Shown in pieces: positions 32,435 to 40,082 of a DNA stretch of 40,125 nucleotides. The translations under genes and the position numbers were made by a program. How positions within the stretch are numbered: position 1 is the stretch's first letter; each line of letters begins with the position of its first letter. The stretch comes from Lachnospiraceae bacterium (GTDB taxonomy: Bacteria > Bacillota > Clostridia > Lachnospirales > Lachnospiraceae): assembly GCA_015056865.1 (NCBI GenBank), contig SVFM01000024.1, positions 1 through 40,125 of the forward strand. The letters are read 5' to 3'. A model generated the notes under the pieces. The model was not told where the DNA came from. It searched no databases and was given only the letters and a program-made list of their open reading frames with translations.

Positions 32435-33843
32435 CAGCCTGTGTTACGGCAGTGCTTGCCGGTCGTGGTGGTCAATACCAACAAAAGGAAGAGGATCTGA
32501 ATCAGTTGTTGTACAGCGAGTACAGCGGAGTGTTTTGCTCCATGTATTCTGTTGAAAACTATGATCAAGAAGATTTTGCGTCTTACTACGGAGTAGATAC
32601 TTTGAAAATTGATACAGAGCTTTGCAATACAGCCGAGATGGGGCATTATGTGTATGCAGCGCTTGCCTCTGGTAATTCGGTGGGAAATGTTTTTCTGGGT
32701 TTGGACCTGGAGCAATTATGGAATGGGGCGCAAGGAGATCTCAAGCAGTTGGAGGCAGATTTTAGAGAAGATATACTTTCGTTGATACCATCCCGTTCAG
32801 GAACAAGGTTTCACGTTCTTTTTTCGGCACCTTCCCTGAACTACTGGCTTGCTAAGTCTGAGCAGGAAATAGAAGAACTTATGGCAGTGGGGAATTTGGT
32901 TGTCTCCATGCTGGATAAATATCATAATGTGGATATATATTTTTTTGGTGATCAGGAATGGTTGACTGCTAATCCCGAAAATTACGTGGACGATCACCTG
33001 ATTAACAAGGATGTCACTCGGAAACTTTTTTTGTACACCATCTGTGATGGCAGATATAAGGTTCATAAAGAGATGGCGGCAGAGCAGTTGGAGAACTTGA
33101 AGCAATTTGTTTTGCGAAGGAAGAAGAATGCAGCAGAGTATCCGGATCTTTTTGGGTGGGATGTTGTGCTTTTCGGAGACAGTATCATCGGAAATCATAC
33201 GGGCAGTTCATCGGTTGCCGGAGTCATATCCGGGCTTTCCAATGCGCGGGTATATAGCATGGCTGTGGGGGGAACCACGGCTGCTCAGGTGTCCGGAACA
33301 CGAGGATCTTTTTCTACGGCCATAGAGTTGTTTGCAACCGGGGACGTAGTACGAGGAGCTGGTTTGGATAATTTTGGACGTTCCTTAGAACAATATATTC
33401 TGGATGATCATGGGGGCAGACGGCTGTGTTTTGTCATAAATTATGGACTGAATGATTATTTTAACGGATATTCGGTGGCAAATAAAGACGATATTTATGA
33501 TGATACCACCTATGCAGGAGCCTTGCGATCCGGCGTTGACATGTTAAAAAAGATGTACCCGGATGCGGTCATCGTGTTGATGACGCCGAATTATATCACC
33601 GTTTTTGAAAATGGGACACTTCAAATGTCCCAGAATGGCGGAACATTGGTAGAATATCTGAATATGGTGGGGCAGGTTGCAGGGGGAATGAATGTGGGGC
33701 TGCTTGACAATTATACGGGTCTTGGTATTCATGCAGGAAACGCAAAGGGATATCTGGAAGATGGCTGCCATCTGAATGAGGCAGGAAGATACCTTTTGGG
33801 AATACGGATCTTAGAGAAGATCGGCCGTATGGCAGGATACTAA
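32407..33843 (+). CDS. SGNH/GDSL-hydrolase lipoprotein with N-terminal domain
   Basis: 478 residues. The N-terminus MFGAKLFLLTACVTAVLAG is hydrophobic and contains a lipobox-like LTAC (Cys12), so the protein is probably exported and lipid-anchored, or cut by signal peptidase I at VLA-G. The C-terminal SGNH domain has VVLFGDSIIG (Ser259), MAVGGTT (Gly block), NYGLNDYF (Asn block) and DGCHLN (Asp452, His455), the full catalytic set of GDSL esterases or acetyl-hydrolases. The N-terminal ~220 residues are not recognised but include DIYFFGDQEW and DDHL, which may be a degenerate SGNH-like unit. A good GAGGAG site precedes the ATG even though it lies within add. A surface role such as cell-wall or polysaccharide deacylation fits the nearby glucosyltransferase-like gene. 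Confidence 0.82.
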   Translation: MFGAKLFLLTACVTAVLAGRGGQYQQKEEDLNQLLYSEYSGVFCSMYSVENYDQEDFASYYGVDTLKIDTELCNTAEMGHYVYAALASGNSVGNVFLGLDLEQLWNGAQGDLKQLEADFREDILSLIPSRSGTRFHVLFSAPSLNYWLAKSEQEIEELMAVGNLVVSMLDKYHNVDIYFFGDQEWLTANPENYVDDHLINKDVTRKLFLYTICDGRYKVHKEMAAEQLENLKQFVLRRKKNAAEYPDLFGWDVVLFGDSIIGNHTGSSSVAGVISGLSNARVYSMAVGGTTAAQVSGTRGSFSTAIELFATGDVVRGAGLDNFGRSLEQYILDDHGGRRLCFVINYGLNDYFNGYSVANKDDIYDDTTYAGALRSGVDMLKKMYPDAVIVLMTPNYITVFENGTLQMSQNGGTLVEYLNMVGQVAGGMNVGLLDNYTGLGIHAGNAKGYLEDGCHLNEAGRYLLGIRILEKIGRMAGY

Positions 33844-33860
33844 AATGTGTAGATAAAATA

Positions 33861-33907
33861 GGGTAGTCTCTGAAGTCGTTTTAAGACTTGGGAGACTACC
33901 CGTTTTA
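33861..33907. terminator. Bidirectional terminator between convergent genes
   Basis: GGGTAGTCTC (33861-33870) pairs with GGAGACTACCC (33891-33901), with an inner GAAGTC/GACTT stem. GTTTTAC follows on the plus strand and a T-rich stretch lies on the other side, so it can serve both the SGNH gene and nagA. Confidence 0.75.
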
Positions 33908-33918
33908 CTTTACCAGAT

Positions 33919-35076
33919 TTATTCGTTTACTACAGCAAGTTCTCCGTCAACAATGACTTTCTTCACATTCATTTTGTGGTCGACAATGATCACATCGGCT
34001 TTCAGTCCTTTTCTAATCTCACCGCGGTCGTTCAGCCCGGTAGCCCTGGCAGGATTCAGAGAAGCAAATTTGAATAGATCAACCAAAGAGGCACCGGTGT
34101 GTTTCATAAAGTTGCGGCAGGCCTGGTCCAGAGTCAGCTTAGAACCGGCAATTTCTCCGGAGTGATCAAAAAGAATATCAAAGGCTCCGTCATACAAATC
34201 GCCCTCAGGGATCGGTCCGTCAAACACGCAGGCATCAGAGATCAGGACGATCCTGTCATCGCCTTTGATCTTGCGGATCAGTCTCTGGTTGTAAGGATTT
34301 ACATGGATACCTACAGTATCGCTGATGATCTCTGCATAAATGTCCCGATTGTAATTGACTGCTTCATCGACACAGATGCCGCGACACTCGGGATAAATCT
34401 CCAGAGTACCGGTTGCATTGGTATGATGGGTGCCGATACAAAGACCGTAAGGGATCAGCTCTTCAATCTGTTGAGGAGTTGCTTCACTGTGTCCTACAGA
34501 GAAGTGGACGCCCGGATTTACTTTCTTGGCATCGATTACAAATTCTTTAATACCCTCACGTTCGGGAGCGGTAACCCATACCCGCACATCATCTCCGCCT
34601 TTTTCGATCAGAGGCATATATTCGTCTCTGTTAATGGGTCCTTTCCAGGGATTGTTCTCACGGTTGGCACCGAATTTGGGATTCATGTAAGGTGCTTCCA
34701 TATAAAAACCGCCAAAATTGGAGTGGGGAAGAGAGGCCATGCCCTCACGGACCACGTCCATCTGCTCCATAAGCTGCTCTGCCTTCATATCGAAATACAG
34801 GGTAGGCAGTACGGTGGTGGAACCATGCTTCAGCATGTGAGTGGCTGCTGCTAAAGGCTCATTATAGAACCAGTGTCCGCCGCCGGCATGGGTGTGCATA
34901 TCTACCAGACCGGGACCTACATAGGCGCCTTGTGCGTCAATCACTTCGTATCCTTCCAGATCACCCAGCTTCTTCATCTTACCGTAATCAAAGATCTTAC
35001 CATCTTTCATCAGGATGAAGGCATCGGGAATATAGTGGTCTTTCATAACTAATTCGGCATTGATGATTGCTAACAT
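33919..35076 (-). CDS. nagA: N-acetylglucosamine-6-phosphate deacetylase
   Basis: 385 residues. Motifs of NagA are present: DMHTHAGGG (His61, His63), FYMEAPYMNPKFGANRENNP (Glu127), VGHSEATP (His196), IGTHHTNATG (His217-His218) and VLISDACV (Asp281), which together make the metal site and catalytic Asp. It removes acetate from GlcNAc-6-phosphate in amino-sugar recycling. The ATG has AGGAAAG upstream on the minus strand. It stands alone here; nagB is not adjacent, and the divergent neighbour is a MerR/TipAS regulator. The HTHAGGG form (in place of HxHG) is a little unusual, so a related amidohydrolase substrate cannot be excluded. Confidence 0.85.
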   Translation of the reverse strand: MLAIINAELVMKDHYIPDAFILMKDGKIFDYGKMKKLGDLEGYEVIDAQGAYVGPGLVDMHTHAGGGHWFYNEPLAAATHMLKHGSTTVLPTLYFDMKAEQLMEQMDVVREGMASLPHSNFGGFYMEAPYMNPKFGANRENNPWKGPINRDEYMPLIEKGGDDVRVWVTAPEREGIKEFVIDAKKVNPGVHFSVGHSEATPQQIEELIPYGLCIGTHHTNATGTLEIYPECRGICVDEAVNYNRDIYAEIISDTVGIHVNPYNQRLIRKIKGDDRIVLISDACVFDGPIPEGDLYDGAFDILFDHSGEIAGSKLTLDQACRNFMKHTGASLVDLFKFASLNPARATGLNDRGEIRKGLKADVIIVDHKMNVKKVIVDGELAVVNE

Positions 35077-35257
35077 TTTTCTTTCCTCGCTTTATTTTTA
35101 TTGTAAAACTATAGAACGAAATTCAGTATTTTTATTATAGTTCCTGCCCAAGGGAATGTCAAGGATTTGAAAGTGCGGTAGCTGTATGGTATGATCATTA
35201 CAGTAAACGGAAAATCAGGTGGTTTCTGTTGTGCAGAAAAATATTTTTTGAAACCTG

Positions 35258-35288
35258 TTGACTCTAACGATGCGTCATAGTTTATAAT
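35258..35288 (+). promoter_or_regulatory. MerR-type promoter with 19-bp spacer
   Basis: TTGACT (35258-35263), 19-base spacer, TATAAT (35283-35288). The dyad ACTCTAACG (35261-35269) and CGTCATAGT (35273-35281) fills the spacer, with 7 of 9 positions complementary. The overlong spacer and central dyad are the hallmark of MerR-family target promoters, so the downstream regulator probably controls itself. Confidence 0.8.
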
Positions 35289-35322
35289 GAGACTACCACA
35301 GGCAGAGAGGGGATTTGCAGAA

Positions 35323-36063
35323 ATGATGACAGTACATGAAGTCAGTAAGATATCCGGGGTAAGTATACGGGCCCTTCATCATTATGATCATATTGGACTG
35401 TTGCCGGCCACAGAGGTGACCCAAGCCGGTTATCGGTTGTACGATGATGGGGCACTGGAACGTCTCCAGCATATTATGCTTTTTAAAGAATTGGAATTTC
35501 CCCTCAAGGATATTAAGATGATCTTGGACAGTCCCGATTTTGACAGAAGCAAAGCGTTGGAGCAGCAAGTTCATTTGCTGGAGCTTCGAAAGGAGCATTT
35601 GCAGAATCTGATAGATCTTGCCCGGGGAATCAAAGCGATAGGAGTGAAGCACATGAGTTTTGAAGCATTTGACACAAGAAAAATTGATGAGTACGCCGCC
35701 CAGGCCAAGGAGTCTTGGGGGACCACAGAGGCATACAAGGAATATGAGAAAAAGTCAGCAGGCAGAACGAAAGAAAACCAGCAAAAATTGAACGTAGAGA
35801 TGATGGCCATTTTCGGGGAGTTCGGAAAGATAAAGGAGATGTCCCCGGAATGTGAAGAAGCGGTCATGCTGGCTAAGAAGCTACAGGATCACATCACGGA
35901 AAATTATTACACCTGCACAGATGAAATCCTGTTGGGACTTGGCGCCATGTATGCCGGAGGTGGAGAATTTACCGCGAATATAGACAAGGTCGGAGGAGAG
36001 GGGACTGCGGTGTTTGCGTGCGAAGCGATCAAAGCAATGGTGGCAGGGAGGAAACTGCGCTGA
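35323..36063 (+). CDS. MerR-family regulator with TipAS-like ligand domain
   Basis: 246 residues from ATG 35323. An upstream ATG at 35287 lies inside the -10 box and is excluded. The N-terminal MerR winged HTH (TVHEVSKISGVSIRALHHYDHIGLLPATEVTQAGYRLY, about 3-40) is followed by a coiled-coil dimer helix (RKEHLQNLIDLARGIKAIG) and a C-terminal TipAS-like helical domain (about 130-246: TEAYKEYEKKSAGRTKE, MYAGGGEFTANIDKVGGEGTAVFACEAIKA). TipAS domains bind diverse drug-like peptides. The gene has its own MerR-type promoter. No adjacent transporter is seen, so the regulon is unknown. Confidence 0.85.
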   Translation: MMTVHEVSKISGVSIRALHHYDHIGLLPATEVTQAGYRLYDDGALERLQHIMLFKELEFPLKDIKMILDSPDFDRSKALEQQVHLLELRKEHLQNLIDLARGIKAIGVKHMSFEAFDTRKIDEYAAQAKESWGTTEAYKEYEKKSAGRTKENQQKLNVEMMAIFGEFGKIKEMSPECEEAVMLAKKLQDHITENYYTCTDEILLGLGAMYAGGGEFTANIDKVGGEGTAVFACEAIKAMVAGRKLR

Positions 36064-36109
36064 AACAGATAAATGATAGACAATATCATGTGGATACCGC
36101 TTTCATATT

Positions 36110-36176
36110 AAAGTGCCAAGATCATGGCGTCAAAGGTTCAAAATGATACTTTGGCGCGGTGAGCTTGGCACTTTTT
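36110..36176 (+). terminator. Long-stem terminator after the MerR gene
   Basis: AAAGTGCCAAG (36110-36120) pairs with CTTGGCACTTT (36164-36174), followed by TT. Inside, GCG..AAAG and CTTT..CGC make a second stem, so the RNA is a branched hairpin. It would end the MerR transcript and lies close to the 3' end of brnA. Confidence 0.7.
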
Positions 36177-36195
36177 GTATTTGGAAAGTATAGAA

Positions 36196-36405
36196 TTATT
36201 TCCAGGACATTTGCAATTCGCGTTTTTGATTTACACAGTCGGATAAATAAAGATTGATCAGTGTCTGGTAGGGGATACCGGATACACCGGACATATCTTT
36301 GAAATAATTGATTACTTCGCTGTCAATATTGATTGTAATTTGCTGCTTTTCTTTTTTGATATAAGGGTTTCTCCGTGCATTTTTGAAATCATATTCGTCT
36401 CTCAT
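36196..36405 (-). CDS. brnA: BrnA-like antitoxin (ribbon-helix-helix)
   Basis: 69 residues. The C-terminal half, KKEKQQITINIDSEVINYFKDMSGVSGIPYQTLINLYLSDCV, is the ribbon-helix-helix core of BrnA-type antitoxins (strand QITINID, helices from SEVINYF). It neutralises the BrnT RNase and represses the operon by binding the promoter palindrome. It starts 12 bases after the toxin stop, the standard brnT-brnA order. The upstream site GAAAGG on the minus strand is adequate. Confidence 0.85.
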   Translation of the reverse strand: MRDEYDFKNARRNPYIKKEKQQITINIDSEVINYFKDMSGVSGIPYQTLINLYLSDCVNQKRELQMSWK

Positions 36406-36417
36406 ATCGTTGCCTTT

Positions 36418-36705
36418 CTAATAATCATAATATTGGCTGGTTTCAGATTTGGTTGCTTTTCTTGCAGATATAATGCGAATAACGGTATCGGATTCCCGAT
36501 AACAGTGGCATACAACCAGTAGTTTTGCTGAACTGCTTTGTCCAAGGATGATGAAGCGGTTTTCCTGCTCTGAATGGTCAGGATCGTCAATTATAAGGGC
36601 TAATTCATCATAAAAGACGGTTTTTGCTTCTTCAAAGGAGATGCTATGCTTCTGCTTGTTGATGTTGTTCTTGTTTTCATCCCACTCAAATTTTAAGTGC
36701 TCCAT
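36418..36705 (-). CDS. brnT: BrnT-like toxin (RelE-fold RNase)
   Basis: 95 residues with the BrnT signature: FEWDENKNNINKQKHSISFEEAKTVFYDELA, DDPDHSEQENRFIILG and VVCHCYRESDTVIRIISARKATKSE. The DPDHSEQENR segment and the C-terminal RIISARKAT are the functional core of the RelE-like ribonuclease. It inhibits translation by mRNA cleavage when not bound by BrnA. The ATG has GAGGTG on the minus strand. The promoter with palindrome lies 40-65 bases upstream. The module is a type II toxin-antitoxin system. Confidence 0.9.
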   Translation of the reverse strand: MEHLKFEWDENKNNINKQKHSISFEEAKTVFYDELALIIDDPDHSEQENRFIILGQSSSAKLLVVCHCYRESDTVIRIISARKATKSETSQYYDY

Positions 36706-36742
36706 GCAGTAAAATCACCTCTTATTGTTTCTTTGTAATTAT

Positions 36743-36771
36743 ATTATAATTATAAGGTAATTATATGTCAA
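36743..36771 (-). promoter_or_regulatory. brnTA promoter with palindromic operator
   Basis: On the minus strand, TTGACA (36771-36766), 17-base spacer, TATAAT (36748-36743), a near-perfect sigma-A promoter. The perfect 12-bp palindrome TTATAATTATAA (36744-36755) overlaps the -10 and spacer. It is a likely BrnA binding site for autoregulation. Confidence 0.75.
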
Positions 36772-36857
36772 GTGGTATGGGAATATGCAGGTATTTGTTT
36801 AGGTATTTTCAAATAGAAACATAAAAGTGCAAATATTGATTTAAAATAGGGGCTATA

Positions 36858-36949
36858 ATTACCGGAAACGGCAAGAATGAATAAATATATGGTAATAATA
36901 AATTGTATTTTTGCCGGTAATATGGTATACTATACTAAATTAGTACCAT
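36858..36949 (+). promoter_or_regulatory. fic promoter with inverted-repeat operators
   Basis: TTGTAT (36903-36908), 17-base spacer, TATACT (36926-36931) upstream of the Fic gene. ATTACCGG (36858-36865) is mirrored by CCGGTAAT (36914-36921) in the spacer. ATGGTA (36922-36927) and TACCAT (36944-36949) bracket the -10. These dyads suggest repression, possibly by the Fic protein's own HTH. Confidence 0.55.
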
Positions 36950-36986
36950 TATCAGGTTCGTAGCATAGAACAGTGGGGAAAAGCAA

Positions 36987-37874
36987 ATGCGTTATCTTTC
37001 AGTGGGGGAAATAGCAAAAAAATGGAATATGTCTGAGCGCAGTGTGAGAAATTACTGTGCCCAGGGAAGAGTGTTGGGTGCATTTCTTACAGGAAAGACC
37101 TGGAATATTCCGGAGAATGCAGAAAAGCCGGAGCGTACTAACAAGAAGCAGGAACAGCCCAAGACTTTGCTGGATATTCTGCAGGAAGAAAAGCGAACAA
37201 AGTATGCCGGTGGAATTTATCATAAAACACAGATTGATTTGACCTACAATTCCAATCATATGGAGGGCAGTCGCCTGACACATGATCAGACTCGGTACAT
37301 TTTTGAGACCAATACCATCGGTGTAGAAAATGAAGTGCTCAATGTGGATGATGTGATTGAAACTGCCAATCATTTCCGCTGTATCGATATGATCATAGAT
37401 AGTGTGAAGGCTACGCTGACGGAGAAATACATCAAAGAACTGCATTTGATATTGAAAAATGGTACCAGCGATTCCAGAAAAGAATGGTTTGCAGTGGGGG
37501 ATTATAAAAAGATGCCCAATGAAGTGGGAGGTATGGAGACTACGCTACCGGAAGAAGTTACCGGTAAGATGAAGGCATTGCTGGCGGAATACAATTCCAA
37601 AGAAGAGAAGACATTGGATGATATCCTGGATTTTCATGTGCAGTTTGAGAAAATACATCCGTTCCAGGATGGTAATGGCCGTGTGGGCAGATTGATCATG
37701 TTCAAGGAATGCCTGAAGAACAATATTGTGCCGTTTATTATTCAAGATGATTGGAAATTGTACTATTACCGGGGGTTGAAGGAATGGAAGAATGAGAGGG
37801 GATTTCTGAGAGATACCTGTTTGACCGCGCAGGATCGGTATAAAGTGTATTTGGAGTATTTTAGGATTGGGTAA
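36987..37874 (+). CDS. Fic-domain AMP-transferase with N-terminal HTH and class II inhibitory motif
   Basis: 295 residues. The N-terminal ~48 residues form a winged HTH of MerR/excisionase type (SVGEIAKKWNMSERSVRNYCAQGRV, LTGKTWNIPENAEKP). The Fic core motif IHPFQDGNGRVGR (His224 to Arg235) is fully conserved, so it should transfer AMP (or another phosphate-linked group) to target hydroxyls. The inhibitory helix motif (S/T)xxxE(G/N) appears as SNHMEG (Ser89 to Gly94, Glu93) N-terminal to the Fic domain, marking class II, self-inhibited Fic proteins. The ATG has GTGGGGA upstream. It is divergent from brnTA and 212 bases upstream of the KAP gene. It is probably autoregulated through the dyads at its promoter. 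The targets are unknown. Confidence 0.9.
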   Translation: MRYLSVGEIAKKWNMSERSVRNYCAQGRVLGAFLTGKTWNIPENAEKPERTNKKQEQPKTLLDILQEEKRTKYAGGIYHKTQIDLTYNSNHMEGSRLTHDQTRYIFETNTIGVENEVLNVDDVIETANHFRCIDMIIDSVKATLTEKYIKELHLILKNGTSDSRKEWFAVGDYKKMPNEVGGMETTLPEEVTGKMKALLAEYNSKEEKTLDDILDFHVQFEKIHPFQDGNGRVGRLIMFKECLKNNIVPFIIQDDWKLYYYRGLKEWKNERGFLRDTCLTAQDRYKVYLEYFRIG

Positions 37875-38086
37875 TAGTAAGTGGCACGGCAACAAGTTGC
37901 TTTTCTAAAAAAGTCTAGGAAAATCAAGGGTTGTGGGAGTTTAGAAGGGGATTTTTATACCAGATTTAAGACAAAAAATTGAAGATTTGGGGCTGTGACA
38001 TGGCTGGAAAAAGAGCAAAATGGTATAATTGAACTAATTAAGCAAAATGTTAAGTGATTTATTAATATGCGCGGGAGGATTATAGT

Positions 38087-39892
38087 ATGACCGATCAAGA
38101 ATATAACCTGTATATTGAAAACTATTTAAAGAATGATAAGACCCAAAGTGCGATAATGCTCATTGCTCCTTGGGGGATGGGAAAGAGTTATTATATTCAA
38201 AATAGTCTTATTCCGCATCTAGAACAAACTACGGATAAAAAATGTGTGGTTGTATCTCTTTATGGATTGAGTGATACAAAGGAAATAAGCAAGGCCATAT
38301 ATTTTGAAACACGCGCTAAAGCAGCTTGTGTTAAAAGTGAAAAAGCTCAAGCCGGAAAAATTGTTGGCAAGACGATAATTAAAGGTGCTTTGAGCGTTGT
38401 TGGAATTGATTTGTCTTTAGATGATGCAGATTTGGAAAAACTATATTCATCGATTGATCTTACAAATCAACTAATAATTCTCGAAGATTTAGAGCGCTCG
38501 AGCATAAGTATAAAGCAAGTTTTGGGTTTTGTTAATAATCTAGTAGAACAAGATGGTGCAAAAGTCCTTTTAGTTGCCAACGAGAAAGAAATTAAGGACG
38601 TCAAACAAATTACCACAAAAGATAGTAAAGGTGAAGAACAATCAAAGTGGGTTTATACAGAAGAAACCGAAGAATATTTAGCGATAAAAGAAAAAACGGT
38701 TAGCGATACAATTTTGTATTTGTGTGATTATGATAATGCAATTGAAAGTATTCTTAATTTGTATTCAGAATCGATAATTGCTCACTTATTGGAAGGTAAA
38801 ACTGCAAATGGTAAACCATTGATTGTTAATGAGATAAATATGGTAATGGCGGATGTTGGCGATTACAATTTCAGATCATTTATTTTTGCATGTCAAAAAA
38901 CGGCTGATATGTTTTCTAATTATACTGGTGAAATAGATAATGAGTTTCTAAAACATGTTTTTTTGGGTAATGTGGCATTTGCATTAAGAGTAAAAGGTAA
39001 TGACGATCTTAAATGGGAAAAAGACATAAGTCCAAATAAATTAGGAACAAGTAAATATCCTCTATATGAATTCTGTAAAGATTATTTCAAATATCAAGAA
39101 ATAGATTTGGATGCCATTAAATCAAGTCAAAATGCATTTATTGAGCAAAGTGAATATGAACAAAAGCAACGAGAAATGAACTCGGCATTGAGTATTCTTT
39201 ATGGGTTTCCTACTCAAGAGGCAGAAATACTTGAGCTAGCTGTTGAATCTGTGCGAAATGAATTAAAATCGGGAGAGAGTATTCCCTTGGTTCAATATGG
39301 GAAATTGGCAAATTATTTAATTGCTGTAAAAAATCTTTTAGACCATCCTGATGTAATAAATGAATGTAAAGAAATAATGTTAGTAAATATGAAAAGGGAT
39401 GATAAAAAGGATAGTAAGGTATTAGATAGGTTAAAATTTCACGATAGTTTTAGTTTTTGGGAAAGTGAACAGCAAGAAGAATATAATCAATTTATAGCCC
39501 AAATGTCTTCTGCTTTCCAGGAAAATGCATTCTTGTGGTTAACAGATGAAGATCCCGTCGAATATTTGATAAAGGTATCGGATTTCATGTGTGATAGAGA
39601 GAGCGATGTACGGCAAGAGAAAAAATTCTTAGAGAATATCGATATAGAAAAACTTGTAAAAGGATTGGAAAAAGCTACAGCAAATCAGGTTTCCGATTTT
39701 AGGAGAGGGATTCTTCATGTCTATGACATTGCAAATATTCGTAGCTTTTTACCGGATGACAAGGAGGCGTTAATAGAGTTAAAAGTAGCAGTTCAAAAAC
39801 TTATAGATGAAAATAAGGGCAAAGATAAAGTGGTTAGATTACAATACACGTGGCTCTCAGAAAATATAAAAAAAGTTATTGATAATTATTAA
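38087..39892 (+). CDS. KAP-type P-loop NTPase
   Basis: 601 residues. The Walker A motif is IAPWGMGKS (26-34) and the Walker B-like motif LIILEDLERS (129-138), with Glu133-Asp134 where KAP family members usually have DD. The sequence after the ATPase core is helical and charged (about 200-601), without a recognised domain or signal. A short hydrophobic stretch (about 92-109, GKTIIKGALSVVGIDL) lies between the Walker motifs; KAP proteins often carry a membrane insert there, but this one is marginal. GGGAGG precedes the ATG. AT-rich codon use differs from neighbours to the left, suggesting horizontal transfer. Several KAP NTPases occur in defence islands, and that context (toxin-antitoxin, Fic) applies here, but no function is demonstrated. 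Confidence 0.75.
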   Translation: MTDQEYNLYIENYLKNDKTQSAIMLIAPWGMGKSYYIQNSLIPHLEQTTDKKCVVVSLYGLSDTKEISKAIYFETRAKAACVKSEKAQAGKIVGKTIIKGALSVVGIDLSLDDADLEKLYSSIDLTNQLIILEDLERSSISIKQVLGFVNNLVEQDGAKVLLVANEKEIKDVKQITTKDSKGEEQSKWVYTEETEEYLAIKEKTVSDTILYLCDYDNAIESILNLYSESIIAHLLEGKTANGKPLIVNEINMVMADVGDYNFRSFIFACQKTADMFSNYTGEIDNEFLKHVFLGNVAFALRVKGNDDLKWEKDISPNKLGTSKYPLYEFCKDYFKYQEIDLDAIKSSQNAFIEQSEYEQKQREMNSALSILYGFPTQEAEILELAVESVRNELKSGESIPLVQYGKLANYLIAVKNLLDHPDVINECKEIMLVNMKRDDKKDSKVLDRLKFHDSFSFWESEQQEEYNQFIAQMSSAFQENAFLWLTDEDPVEYLIKVSDFMCDRESDVRQEKKFLENIDIEKLVKGLEKATANQVSDFRRGILHVYDIANIRSFLPDDKEALIELKVAVQKLIDENKGKDKVVRLQYTWLSENIKKVIDNY

Positions 39893-39949
39893 AAATATCG
39901 GCAATAATGACGTGCAAAATTTACGCTTTAATATTTGAAAGGTGCAAAA

Positions 39950-40060
39950 AGGGTATAAAAAAGAAGCAAGTACCCATTTCCAGTCTAAAGACCTTACTCA
40001 GTCAAAAACTCGCTTCTTTCTTGGAAATGAAACGAGCTACCCGCTTGAGTCATATGACTG
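39950..40060. other. Interleaved inverted repeats, possible structured RNA
   Basis: Arm A (39960-39971, AAAGAAGCAAGT) pairs with A' (40008-40019, ACTCGCTTCTTT) with one mismatch. Arm B (39975-39982, CATTTCCA) pairs with B' (40022-40029, TGGAAATG). The order A-B-A'-B' is that of an H-type pseudoknot. AGTCATATGACT (about 40048-40059) is a further perfect palindrome. No gene is seen here. Confidence 0.5.
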
Positions 40061-40082
40061 TACACGACACAAAACCCGCTTC

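Noticed and set aside
36110..36176. Branched hairpin after the MerR gene as a small regulatory RNA.
   Set aside because: It has the form and position of a terminator, with no separate promoter seen, so the simpler call was kept.
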